DNA of 19,944 bases from Pseudomonadota bacterium (GTDB lineage Bacteria > Pseudomonadota > Alphaproteobacteria > Azospirillales > Azospirillaceae): assembly GCA_023412175.1 (NCBI GenBank), contig JAEYOB010000042.1, positions 1 to 19,944 of the forward strand, given 5' to 3'. Shown piece by piece: positions 12,884 through 19,944 of this stretch. The notes below the pieces were generated by a model that saw nothing but the letters and a program-made list of their open reading frames with translations, did not search any database and was not told the origin of the DNA. Positions within the stretch are counted from its first letter, which is position 1, and every line of letters starts with the position of its first letter. The translations under genes were made by a program, and so were the position numbers.

Positions 12884-13333
12884 ATGTCCGAATTGCTGCC
12901 ACTGGCGACGATCGCCGAGATCGGTTTGACTGAATCCGCCCCGCTCACCTCGGCCGGCCTCCTCGATCCGGCTGCCGCCTGGAAGGCGCTGCCCGCCGCC
13001 GCGCGCGACCGCATCGGCGCCGCGGCGGTGACCCACGCCCTCGGACTCATCGGCTCTTACCAGGGCCTCGCGCCCGAGCAGGGCTGGACGGCCGCCGACG
13101 TCGAAGGCATGACGCTGCTGGAGGAGGCGTTGCGTGACGTGATGTCGGCGGCGTTCAGCCCGGACGAACAGCCGATCCGGCCCGACTTGGCCGCCCTCGG
13201 CATCGCCACCTGCCGCGTGTGCGGGTGCACCGATCGCTGCGGATGCGAGAGCGGTTGTTCCTGGTCGGAGCCGGACCTGTGCAGTTCATGCGCGGCCGGT
13301 CCCCACGAAGACGGCGACGACGTCGGAGAGTAA
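12884..13333 (+). CDS. Hypothetical protein with eight-cysteine C-terminal zinc-binding motif
   Basis: This 149-aa protein has a helical N-terminal domain and a cysteine-rich tail with Cys at 110, 113, 115, 119, 121, 125, 133 and 136 (CRVCGCTDRCGCESGCSW, then EPDLCSSC). This pattern (CxVCGCT...C...GCxW...LCSxC) is seen at the ends of many phage and plasmid proteins and probably binds zinc; the function is not known to me. The ATG follows CACGAGAGGATTCC, a good ribosome binding site. The tail ends in an acidic run. It converges with the secretion operon, with a hairpin between them. Confidence 0.65.
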   Translation: MSELLPLATIAEIGLTESAPLTSAGLLDPAAAWKALPAAARDRIGAAAVTHALGLIGSYQGLAPEQGWTAADVEGMTLLEEALRDVMSAAFSPDEQPIRPDLAALGIATCRVCGCTDRCGCESGCSWSEPDLCSSCAAGPHEDGDDVGE

Positions 13334-13363
13334 CGCCGCCTGTACCCCCTTCGTCAAACCACG

Positions 13364-13389
13364 GCGCCGGCTTTCAGAAAGACCGGCGC
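13364..13389. terminator. Hairpin between convergent transcripts
   Basis: GCGCCGG CTTT (13364-13374) pairs with AAAG a CCGGCGC (13378-13389): 11 bp with one bulged A and a CAG loop. It lies between the + gene ending at 13333 and virB11 ending at 13440, a likely bidirectional terminator although no T-tract follows. Confidence 0.5.
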
Positions 13390-13439
13390 ATACTCCGTTC
13401 CGTCCACCATCCCCTTCGACGCCTCCCAACTGATGCCGC

Positions 13440-14453
13440 CTAACCCGACCGCCCGAGCAGTTGTCGCCAGTCCAGGTCGGCCGGGCGGACGATCTCGACG
13501 ACCTCCCGCCGCTCCGACAGCTGGACGATGCGGGCCAGCTTGCGCACGAGCACGGGCAGCGCCGCATCGGCGGCAGCCGATGACTGCAGGGCCATGGTCA
13601 TGTTGGTGCGCCAGGCCTCGAGGGCGTCGATCGGACTGTCGGCGTGGATCGTCGACATCCAGCCGCGGTGCCCGGAGTTGAGCACACGGTAGGACGGGAA
13701 GGTGTTCTCCAGCTGCTGCTCCCCGGAGATCACTATGGTGGGGTTGAGGCGCAGCACCGCCTTCAGAAGGTGCTGATGGCCGATCTTCGTGCCGGTCTGC
13801 GCCTCGTCGGCGAGGAGGCCGACGGCGTTCGGCTGACCGACGCGAACCTCCTCCACATCTTCCACCACGATGATGCGGGCGCTGTCCGGCACCCCCGTGA
13901 GGAGCGTGTTGAGGAACGAGGTCTTGCCCGAGTTCGTGCCGCCGGAGATCAGCACCGGCAATCCTTCGCGCATCACTTCCACGAGATCCTCGTAGGTGCC
14001 GACCGGATGTCCGCTGTCAAAGCCCGACGAGCGCGTGGCCAGCCCCCCCGCCAGCGCCGCCGCGCCGGGCTTCAGCCCGAAATCCTCCAGGGCGAAGCTC
14101 TTGCGGCGCTGCACGCGGACCGAGATCACCAGTCCGGACCGCGTGTTCGACCCAAGCACCGCCTGCAGGCGGTGCCCGCCCGGCAGCTGCGACGCAAGGA
14201 TCGGCCAGCTGTCGACGTTGAACGGCCGGTGGAAGATGACCCGCAGGTGCTCGCACAGCAGTTCCGCCCAGGAGCGGTCCATGCCGGCTCCGTTCTCCCG
14301 CCGGTACTCGCCGCACGCGTGCTCGATCCACAGGTCGCCCGGACCGTTGATCGAGACCTCCACCACGTCGGAACGGCCATAAAGCCACGGCAGCAGAGGA
14401 TCGAGCGAGGCGCGCAAGGCCGGCGACATCGACGGAATGTCGCTCACCGGCAT
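13440..14453 (-). CDS. virB11: VirB11/TrbB-type secretion ATPase
   Basis: The 337-aa product is a hexameric cytoplasmic ATPase of the VirB11/PulE class that powers pilus assembly and substrate transfer. The N-terminal domain is followed by the Walker A GGTNSGKT (171-178), an Asp box region (VVEDVEEVRV), a Walker-B-like segment with GE at 244-245 (VISGEQQLENTF) and the His box STIHADSP (267-274). The usual R-P-D before the Walker B strand is LNPTIVISGE here, a mild divergence. The ATG at 14453 has a GGTGGAGG ribosome binding site and overlaps the upstream gene by 10 bp. It is the last gene of the operon. Confidence 0.93.
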   Translation of the reverse strand: MPVSDIPSMSPALRASLDPLLPWLYGRSDVVEVSINGPGDLWIEHACGEYRRENGAGMDRSWAELLCEHLRVIFHRPFNVDSWPILASQLPGGHRLQAVLGSNTRSGLVISVRVQRRKSFALEDFGLKPGAAALAGGLATRSSGFDSGHPVGTYEDLVEVMREGLPVLISGGTNSGKTSFLNTLLTGVPDSARIIVVEDVEEVRVGQPNAVGLLADEAQTGTKIGHQHLLKAVLRLNPTIVISGEQQLENTFPSYRVLNSGHRGWMSTIHADSPIDALEAWRTNMTMALQSSAAADAALPVLVRKLARIVQLSERREVVEIVRPADLDWRQLLGRSG

Positions 14454-15568
14454 GCCTCCACCTGCTTCGCGGTCGCATCGCTCCGCGCGATGGTGATCCG
14501 CGAGCCATCGCCCCTCTGATAGAGCCCTGCCCGCCGGCCGACCTCCCACACCTCGCAGCCGATGGGCGTGCGCTTCCTGGCGGCGACCTCTTCCCCCCAA
14601 TATCGGTAGGACGCCCGGGGCAAGCGCTCCACGCCTTGCTCCAGGGTGATCCGCCCCGTGGGTGTGTCCACGACCGTGTCGGTCAGCTGCACGCTCTGAC
14701 GGGCGGCATCGTCGTGCCGCCACTTCGTGTACAAGGGGACGTGCGGGAAGCGCGCATCGGGATTCTGGACACACCCGGTTATCCAGCGGTGCATCTGCTC
14801 GACGCCATCCTGGCCGATCACGACCTCGTACCAGCGATGGGTGGCGTAGGATACGCCGCTCGGCAGATCGTGCACGTAGACGCCATCGCACCCTTCGACC
14901 GTCACCTTCAACCGCGGCGCCGGGTCCGGCTGGCACGAGCGGATCACGCGCGGCGGGTCGCTCTCGATGTGGATCTCCGACCAGGCGTAGCCGGCGTCCG
15001 CAACCTCTTTCGGCGGCTTGCAGGAACGCCGTTTGTGCGGCCATGTCGTCACGATGTCGGGGCGCGGAGCACATGGCACGGCGATGCGCGGGGCAGCGCC
15101 GGTGCCGTCCGCCGGCACCTGATAGACGACGCGTGCCATCCCTTTGGTGACACCGGCCGCCCAGTCGTTCTCGGCGATACAGCCGAGCGTGGTGACGCGC
15201 AGCGGCACCGAAACGCCTCCGGGCCGCCGGACGCACGGCACCACCTCCACGGCGGCGCCGGCCGCGTCCGTGTAGGTCATGCGCGTCGCCTCCCAGGCAA
15301 CCCCTGCCAGCGGCTCCGGGACCCACCCGCAACCGTCGCTCACCGGCCGGATCGGAAAGGTGCGGCCATCCGGGGCGCAGGCGCTCAGCCATCGTGTGCG
15401 TCCTCCGGAGACGTCCACCAGACGCGACTGTCCACGCGCCACACCGTTCCTGGTGTCCATAAGGTCCGGGCAGCCGAACCAGGTCCGCGCCGGTTCCGCA
15501 GCCGCATCCCGGGACATGCCTGCCGCCAGCACGACGGCCAGGGCGAACACCGGAAGCGATCGTCTCAT
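14444..15568 (-). CDS. Secreted cysteine-repeat protein of the T4SS operon (unrecognised)
   Basis: This 374-aa protein has a Sec signal peptide (MRRSLPVFALAVVLAAGMSR, cut near residue 24) and no later membrane segment. The mature part holds exactly 12 cysteines arranged as six pairs: 33/64, 80/112, 130/166, 183/212, 227/266 and 338/373. Spacing within pairs is 29-39 residues and between successive pairs 15-18, except for one long gap (266-338), where a repeat has lost its cysteines. Each unit looks like C...(D/x)GC, then strands with RxxY/TY and a closing C. This suggests tandem disulfide-bonded beta modules in the periplasm or on the cell surface. I know no T4SS family of this form. The ATG overlaps the virB10 stop (ATGA) behind GAGGAGA, so it is translated as part of the operon. 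A role in the channel, pilus tip or contact with recipients is inference. Confidence 0.75.
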   Translation of the reverse strand: MRRSLPVFALAVVLAAGMSRDAAAEPARTWFGCPDLMDTRNGVARGQSRLVDVSGGRTRWLSACAPDGRTFPIRPVSDGCGWVPEPLAGVAWEATRMTYTDAAGAAVEVVPCVRRPGGVSVPLRVTTLGCIAENDWAAGVTKGMARVVYQVPADGTGAAPRIAVPCAPRPDIVTTWPHKRRSCKPPKEVADAGYAWSEIHIESDPPRVIRSCQPDPAPRLKVTVEGCDGVYVHDLPSGVSYATHRWYEVVIGQDGVEQMHRWITGCVQNPDARFPHVPLYTKWRHDDAARQSVQLTDTVVDTPTGRITLEQGVERLPRASYRYWGEEVAARKRTPIGCEVWEVGRRAGLYQRGDGSRITIARSDATAKQVEACR

Positions 15569-17022
15569 GCTCCGTCTCCTCTCGTCTGCGCCGCCGGCGA
15601 CGCGCTCGGGGCGGGAAGGGGCAGCGCCCGCGGTCGCGCGATATCCCGCGGAACGCCGGGCTCGATGCCGCCCACCGCCTCCCCTGTGGTGCCGCCAGAG
15701 GGCCGGGCGTCCCCATCCGGCCGGGTAACTTCGGCCGGCCGCACCAGCCAGAGGTCCCTCGCCGGACGCACAAGGAACTGCTTGCCCTGCGCCACCGTAT
15801 GCACGGGCGTCAGGTCGATGTTTCGCTCCAGCACCATATCCGCGAGCTTCCGCCCACCCTGGGTGCCCCTGTCCTGCATCACGACGGTGCTGCCCGATTG
15901 CTGCGTGGTGTTCGACAGCTGGTTCTCGGCCACCGCGGCCGCGATGTCGAACAGCGTCGCGAGCACCGCGCCGCCGTAACGGTCCATCGTCCGCTCGTCC
16001 AGACGGTCGAAAAGGCCGACACGTCCCATTTCGTCGGTCGCCGGCATGGCGGCTCCGCGCAGGTCGAACTGGGCATGGTCCCGCGCCCGCACGATGCGGG
16101 TCCACATCACCGGAAGGCGCGTCTGGCCCTGCTTCATGCCTTCGTAGCGGCCGTTGAGGATGCTCCCGTAGGGTATGACCACGGTCTCGCCGTCGGCGCC
16201 GAACACGTTGGCGTCGACCTGCGCGCGAACCGGCCCGGGAATCTGCGAGTTGATGCTGTCGAGCAGCGTCACCGGAATGGGCGTGTCCTGAAGGACGGTG
16301 CGCGAGAGGTCGACCGGCAAAGTCGACAGTGCCTTCGGGAAGTCCGCCCCGTAATCGGGTTGGCTAAGCGCGGGCGGCGAGGCCGGCGACGTCGGGAGCG
16401 GTCCGGCGCTGAGCCGTCCGCGATCCAGGTCCACCGGGGTTTCGACCGCCCTGCCGCGTGCCAAACCAGCAAGGCGAGCGGCGCGCGCGACCGCCACCAG
16501 CTCGGCGAGAGGATCGGATGCCGGTGCGGGCGCCGACGGCGCGGCGCGGACCTGAAAGGGAATCCGAACCCAGACTCCCTGAGGCCCGAGGAGCAGAACC
16601 TCGCCGGCGCCGGGTGACTGGCCAAGCAGATCCAGCCGGCATGTTGCTCCCGGTTCGAGCGCGCCGGCACAACCGGATGCCGTGAGACCGGAGCCGGCGA
16701 CCACCCGCTCGTTCACCACCGCACCCGTCCCTCCCCGGTTCGAGACCAGTGCCGCGGCGGCCGTGCCGGCCAGCAGATCGATCATGGCCGGAGACACGGT
16801 GAGGTCGGCCGGCACGGGTGGAGCGGTGCTGCGCTGCGGCTCGGCGGCGTCCGGCACGGGCGTGGATGCCGGCGGGAGATCGAACGCCTCCATCGGTGCC
16901 GGCCGCGACGGTCGGGGAGGTTCGCTCTTCGGGCTATCACCGCCGCTCATGCTCAGCCAAGCCGTGAGCGCGGCGGCAAGCGCGATCCCGCCGACCGCGA
17001 GCAGGGAGCGGGGATCCTTCAT
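15565..17022 (-). CDS. virB10: VirB10/TrbI-type T4SS core protein with an Ig/ASH-like insert
   Basis: The 485-aa product spans both membranes and forms the T4SS core with VirB9 and VirB7. One N-terminal TM segment (about 7-26) follows a short cytoplasmic start; then comes a Pro-rich linker (31-72). Residues about 73-160 (LTVSPAMIDLLAG..., then SGCAGALEPGATCRLDLLG...VWVRIPFQV) resemble ASH/HYDIN-type Ig domains. The TrbI domain is at about 240-420 (TPIPVTLLDSINSQIPGPVR, VVIPYGSILNGRYEG, QGQTRLPVMWTRIV, GKQFLVRPARDLWLV). The start at 17022 has a GGAGGTGAGGGG site and overlaps the virB9 stop; an upstream in-frame start would add 18 residues inside virB9. The Pro-rich tail is long. Confidence 0.92.
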   Translation of the reverse strand: MKDPRSLLAVGGIALAAALTAWLSMSGGDSPKSEPPRPSRPAPMEAFDLPPASTPVPDAAEPQRSTAPPVPADLTVSPAMIDLLAGTAAAALVSNRGGTGAVVNERVVAGSGLTASGCAGALEPGATCRLDLLGQSPGAGEVLLLGPQGVWVRIPFQVRAAPSAPAPASDPLAELVAVARAARLAGLARGRAVETPVDLDRGRLSAGPLPTSPASPPALSQPDYGADFPKALSTLPVDLSRTVLQDTPIPVTLLDSINSQIPGPVRAQVDANVFGADGETVVIPYGSILNGRYEGMKQGQTRLPVMWTRIVRARDHAQFDLRGAAMPATDEMGRVGLFDRLDERTMDRYGGAVLATLFDIAAAVAENQLSNTTQQSGSTVVMQDRGTQGGRKLADMVLERNIDLTPVHTVAQGKQFLVRPARDLWLVRPAEVTRPDGDARPSGGTTGEAVGGIEPGVPRDIARPRALPLPAPSASPAAQTRGDGA

Positions 17023-18317
17023 CCCCTCACCTCCACCGCCATACCGCCAGGCGGCGTCCATCGGTTGCGCAGGCACAGGTAAAGCGTACCGGACTTGAGG
17101 GTCACGTCGCCCACCCTGTGGATCACCAGGATCTGTCCCTCGCGGCCGCCCCAGTGGTAATCCACCGGCTGGTCGACTCCCTCGACGCGCAGGAAAGGCG
17201 CCGGAGCCCGCAAGGAATCGAGCCGGGCTCCGAAATCGAGGTATGTGCGCCTGCCGTCGTGGAACACACGCACCGGCGCCAGCACGCGCGACGCCTCATC
17301 GGGAGCGTACACCTCGATGTCGTCGAAGCTCAGGTCTTCCGCCGACATCGGAAGCTTGCGCACGAAGTCGGAGGCCGGCGTCTCCGCCGGCTGCTCCCGG
17401 GAGAAGCCGATCCGCTGCACGCCGCCCGACGCACCTCCCGGGGAAGGCACTTCGGCCCGGGCACCATCGGCTCCGACCGCAACACTGAGGCGGCGCGCGC
17501 CGGAACCTCTGGAGCAGAAGGCGTCGTCGTCGACGAAGGCCTTGAGGTCGGTGACCTGTGCAGTGGGTACGTCCTCGGCCCACACCACGAACGAATAGGC
17601 ACGGCCGCTGCGGCTGATGACATGGAGCGCGTGGTCCAGGCCGACGCGGTCGGCCCGCACGATGACGACGTTCTTCTGTGCGGAGACGATCTCCCAGGGA
17701 AACGATGCCTCGTCGCCCGGAATGACGCGGTCGGCCTCCTCACAAGGCGGCAGCACCAGCAGCGTCGGCATCGCCCGGCGCGTTCGCACGAGATAGGTGG
17801 CGTTCACCCGGTAGGGGAAGCGCACCGTCCCTGCCTCCATCTGCCCCGGTGCGGGGATGGCATCAGCCCAGGCCGGCTGAATCAGGCCGAGCGGCACACC
17901 GCCCAATCCGTCATCCTGCGGCACGCTGCCCGGCTGAGCACCAGCGCCCTGCGGGTCGGCCTGCGTCGTCCGGTTCACCGCTACCGGATAATCGCCACGG
18001 GCCTGCGCTGCTGCATCCAACGCCCTCGGGAGCCTCGCCGGAGCGCTGCTGCCGCCTTGTGGCAGAGGCTGCGGCAAATGACCGTTGCCGGCCCCGCTCG
18101 GCGAGGCCGGCAGTGGCTGCGGCAGTCCATGCCCGGCGGTCCCGCCGCCGGCCTGGACGGGTGCCGGGGGCTGCGCGCCGGGCATGGTATCGATGAGCCC
18201 GGGGAGCGGAGCGGTCGCACCAGGTTGCGCCAGGGCGGGCGGAAGCCCCTGCGACACCGCCGGCGCCGTCCACAACATCGCTGCGACGAACAGATTAGCT
18301 GCGGCCGCTCGGTTCAT
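17019..18317 (-). CDS. virB9: VirB9/TrbG-type T4SS outer-membrane core protein
   Basis: The 432-aa product has a signal peptide (MNRAAAANLFVAAMLWTAPA) and a long Pro/Gly/Ala-rich linker to about residue 150. Then comes a VirB9/CagX-like domain: VRFPYRVNATYLVRTRR, TLLVLPPCEEADRVIPGDEA, IVRADRVGLDHALHVISRSG and RAYSFVVWAED. The C-terminal half has RVFHDGRRTYLDFGARLDSL and VTLKSGTLYLCLRN, like the OM-binding domain. It is longer than usual VirB9 (about 290 aa), mostly because of the linker. The start ATG at 18317 lies 23 bp inside virB8; the ribosome binding site is weak (GGTGGTG), suggesting translational coupling. Confidence 0.9.
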   Translation of the reverse strand: MNRAAAANLFVAAMLWTAPAVSQGLPPALAQPGATAPLPGLIDTMPGAQPPAPVQAGGGTAGHGLPQPLPASPSGAGNGHLPQPLPQGGSSAPARLPRALDAAAQARGDYPVAVNRTTQADPQGAGAQPGSVPQDDGLGGVPLGLIQPAWADAIPAPGQMEAGTVRFPYRVNATYLVRTRRAMPTLLVLPPCEEADRVIPGDEASFPWEIVSAQKNVVIVRADRVGLDHALHVISRSGRAYSFVVWAEDVPTAQVTDLKAFVDDDAFCSRGSGARRLSVAVGADGARAEVPSPGGASGGVQRIGFSREQPAETPASDFVRKLPMSAEDLSFDDIEVYAPDEASRVLAPVRVFHDGRRTYLDFGARLDSLRAPAPFLRVEGVDQPVDYHWGGREGQILVIHRVGDVTLKSGTLYLCLRNRWTPPGGMAVEVRG

Positions 18318-19011
18318 ACTGCACCACCACGAAGCCGAAGGCTCTTTCAATCTCCTCCACCGGAACGTCGCCGTTGCTGAACGTCACAGCATCGAACTCG
18401 ACGGTCCTGTAGGCGACGCGCACCAGCGTACGCAGCGGAAGCGTCTGCAACTCCTGCCCCTTCTCGAAATCGCGGACCGTGAAATCGACCGTCCAGAGAT
18501 GCGGGTCGATCTGCGACAGTCCATCGACCGTCACCCGCCGAGTGGCGGAGCGGTCGAGGGCGCGGACGATGAGCTTCTGATTGCGCTGGCGGAATTCGTT
18601 CCAGACCTCGCCGGTAGACCGCGTCGCAACCCATCCGCCAGGCTGCACGCGCAACCGCATCACCTCACGGTCCGGCTCGATCCCTTCACGCTTCCGGACA
18701 TACTCGGCTATCCAGGCACGCTCGGCCATCTCCCATCCCTGGGCGCGGCGCGACAGCGGTTCGACGCTGACGACGGCGTCGACCTTCGGAGACAGGGTGA
18801 CCAGATAGGGAAACGGCTTCTGCAGCGGGACCAGTTTGCTGACCGCCAGAGCAAGCAGGATAACGGCCACCGTCACAAGGACGCTGTAGCCGGCCAGCAG
18901 GCGGGCAACCAGCACCAACGCCCTCTGGCTGTGCCCGGTGTCGCCATCGCCGAACACCTGCTCCACCGGCACACCGGCGGAGGGCACCGCCGGCTTGTCG
19001 CGTCGCCACAT
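18295..19011 (-). CDS. virB8: VirB8/TrbF-type inner-membrane T4SS protein
   Basis: The 238-aa bitopic protein has a short cytoplasmic N-terminus, one TM helix (about 34-60, LVARLLAGYSVLVTVAVILL and onward) and a periplasmic VirB8 domain. The domain shows W-E-M-A-E-R-A-W-I-A-E-YVRKREG, then strands WTVDFTVRDF, LRTLVRVAYRTVEF, and the closing FGFVVVQYEPS, all normal for the family. An in-frame ATG further upstream (19155) lies inside the lipoprotein gene in another frame, so 19011 is preferred. It starts one base after the lipoprotein stop codon. In the family this protein nucleates assembly and contacts VirB9 and VirB10. Confidence 0.9.
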   Translation of the reverse strand: MWRRDKPAVPSAGVPVEQVFGDGDTGHSQRALVLVARLLAGYSVLVTVAVILLALAVSKLVPLQKPFPYLVTLSPKVDAVVSVEPLSRRAQGWEMAERAWIAEYVRKREGIEPDREVMRLRVQPGGWVATRSTGEVWNEFRQRNQKLIVRALDRSATRRVTVDGLSQIDPHLWTVDFTVRDFEKGQELQTLPLRTLVRVAYRTVEFDAVTFSNGDVPVEEIERAFGFVVVQYEPSGRS

Positions 19012-19012
19012 C

Positions 19013-19237
19013 TCAGCCGGCCCGCCCCATGAGGTCCGCCAGCGTCGCGGCCGCGCCAGCCGGCGAATGGTCGAGCGGCAAAGCCAGGCAGGCGCACGGC
19101 GAGCGCTTGAGTTCGTCAGTCCCGCCGCCGACGCGGCGGGGCAACTCGACATCATTCGTCTGGCATCCCGCGATCAGCAGCAAGCCAGCCATGACCGCAA
19201 GCCGGACGGCTCCCCGGCTACCCTCGATCGCTCGCAT
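19013..19237 (-). CDS. VirB7/TrbK-like lipoprotein
   Basis: The 74-aa product has a typical lipobox LIAGC with Cys25 (GAVRLAVMAGLLLIAGCQTN), so it should be lipid-anchored, most likely at the outer membrane. The mature part has about 50 residues with CAC at about 48-50. Its position between VirB5/TrbJ-like and VirB8/TrbF genes is that of VirB7 or TrbK: VirB7 stabilises VirB9 at the outer membrane, while TrbK is an entry-exclusion lipoprotein. The ATG overlaps the upstream stop by one base (TGATG). The sequence alone cannot decide between the two roles. Confidence 0.75.
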   Translation of the reverse strand: MRAIEGSRGAVRLAVMAGLLLIAGCQTNDVELPRRVGGGTDELKRSPCACLALPLDHSPAGAAATLADLMGRAG

Positions 19238-19944
19238 CAAACATTCTCCGGGATGTGCTGGTAATTCTCCACCGACTCGTCCTTCAGCTCCCGGGCCGCC
19301 TGCAGCCGGAGGAAAGCGGAGAATTGCCGGTTCAGCGTCTGGATTTCCTCCAGCGTCGCCAGATTGACCGCGTTGCCCGCCGCATGAAGGCGCTTGAGGG
19401 TCGTGCCTCCACGCATCAGGCCGCCGAGGCTTTTCAGCTGTTCGTAGCATTTCGTGTCGCCACCGATGGTGTGATAGCTGGTCCCCATCGCGGCATAGAC
19501 GGCTCTACGGTATTCCGCCGTCCTCCGGCGGGTCATTTGCTGGATCTGGCCGATCTCCGCTCCCACAACAGGCTCGAATTCCTGCCTGACCATCTGCATG
19601 GCCTTGGCCGGGGCATCGAACGCGGAGCAGATGTCGCCCTCACGGTAAAGGCCGTACGGCAGCCCGAGCGCCACTTTCGACCCGCCCCGTGAGCGTGCAC
19701 CGAATAGACCCTCCCGGCAGGCCTCGCCGACGACCTCCAGGACGGCCAGCGCGTTTGCGATCTCCGGCGCCGCGCTCGCCAGATCGACGGCGCTGCCGAT
19801 TCCCTCGTTCACCTCACCGATCTTGTTCTTGGTGTCGTTGGCGGCGGCGAGCAGTTCGGAGACTTGGGCCAGTTCCTGCAGCACCTGAGCGAAGTTGGCG
19901 GCGTCGAACACGGCCCATTGGGCCTTGGCTTCGCGCGGCAGTCC
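19237..19944 (-). CDS. VirB5/TrbJ-like periplasmic pilus protein (partial, 5' end outside window)
   Basis: The frame continues past the GTG at 19911 to the window edge, reading ...LPREAKAQWAVFDAANFAQ. This matches the mature start of TrbJ/VirB5 proteins (AQ-x-AVxDxANxxQ), so the signal peptide lies outside the window. The rest is helical: VLQELAQVSELLAAANDTKN, a GIGSA turn, then long helices (EEIQTLNRQFSAFLRLQAAR) typical of VirB5. Cysteines at several points (EACREG, DICSAF, TKCYEQ) may form disulfides. In the family it is a minor pilus component exposed at the tip. The stop overlaps the lipoprotein start, consistent with one operon. Confidence 0.8.
   Translation of the reverse strand, partial: GLPREAKAQWAVFDAANFAQVLQELAQVSELLAAANDTKNKIGEVNEGIGSAVDLASAAPEIANALAVLEVVGEACREGLFGARSRGGSKVALGLPYGLYREGDICSAFDAPAKAMQMVRQEFEPVVGAEIGQIQQMTRRRTAEYRRAVYAAMGTSYHTIGGDTKCYEQLKSLGGLMRGGTTLKRLHAAGNAVNLATLEEIQTLNRQFSAFLRLQAARELKDESVENYQHIPENV

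Noticed and set aside
14636..15979. Plus-strand ORF of 447 aa opposite the cysteine-repeat gene and virB10
   Set aside because: Arg/His-rich shadow frame; the minus strand has a signal peptide, regular cysteine repeats and operon overlaps.
17118..18380. Plus-strand ORF of 420 aa opposite virB9
   Set aside because: Shadow of a recognised VirB9 gene.

Overview
The window is GC-rich DNA, probably from a conjugative plasmid or integrative element of an alphaproteobacterium. A Rhodospirillales/Azospirillum-like host is an inference from the style of the XRE regulator at 11985-12431 and the overall codon bias; I cannot prove the taxon. No rRNA, tRNA or CRISPR array was seen.

Left part (1-8480): an array of small, mostly unrecognised genes, nearly all on the + strand. 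It contains the C-terminal end of a larger protein at the left edge and a serine-recombinase-like protein that lacks the catalytic serine, with a perfect palindrome built into its promoter. It also holds a lower-GC GNAT-like gene, two secreted proteins, a two-TM protein, an MGTNYY-type phage/plasmid protein, and two type II toxin-antitoxin modules: BrnT with an HTH antitoxin, and RelE/ParE with an XRE antitoxin. Many small genes start behind one of two repeated leaders. Leader A is TCTGGAAANGGAGCRA (5 copies). Leader B is CTGTCGATTTAAGGAG (2 exact copies, 1 near copy). The BrnT module sits between an orphan leader A and an orphan leader B, as if it had replaced array genes.

Middle (8480-8991): about 510 bp with no convincing gene but several strong hairpins, just upstream of a VirD4/TraG-type coupling protein (8992-11508, +). 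It is a candidate structured RNA, intron relic or oriT-like region.

Right-middle (11509-13440): two divergent XRE regulators that share operator-like GCTTTC half-sites, and two small genes, one with an eight-cysteine tail.

Right part (13440-19944, all on the - strand): a tightly overlapping type IV secretion operon. In transcription order it reads VirB5/TrbJ-like (cut by the window edge), a VirB7-like lipoprotein, VirB8/TrbF, VirB9/TrbG, VirB10/TrbI, an unrecognised secreted protein built from cysteine-paired repeats, and VirB11. With the coupling protein these form a core complex, export ATPase and substrate receptor. VirB2, VirB3, VirB4, VirB6 and an identifiable relaxase are not in the window. 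The most novel-looking items are the cysteine-repeat protein embedded between virB10 and virB11, an Ig/ASH-like segment inside VirB10, the hairpin-rich region before virD4, and the shared-leader small-gene array with its operator clusters.
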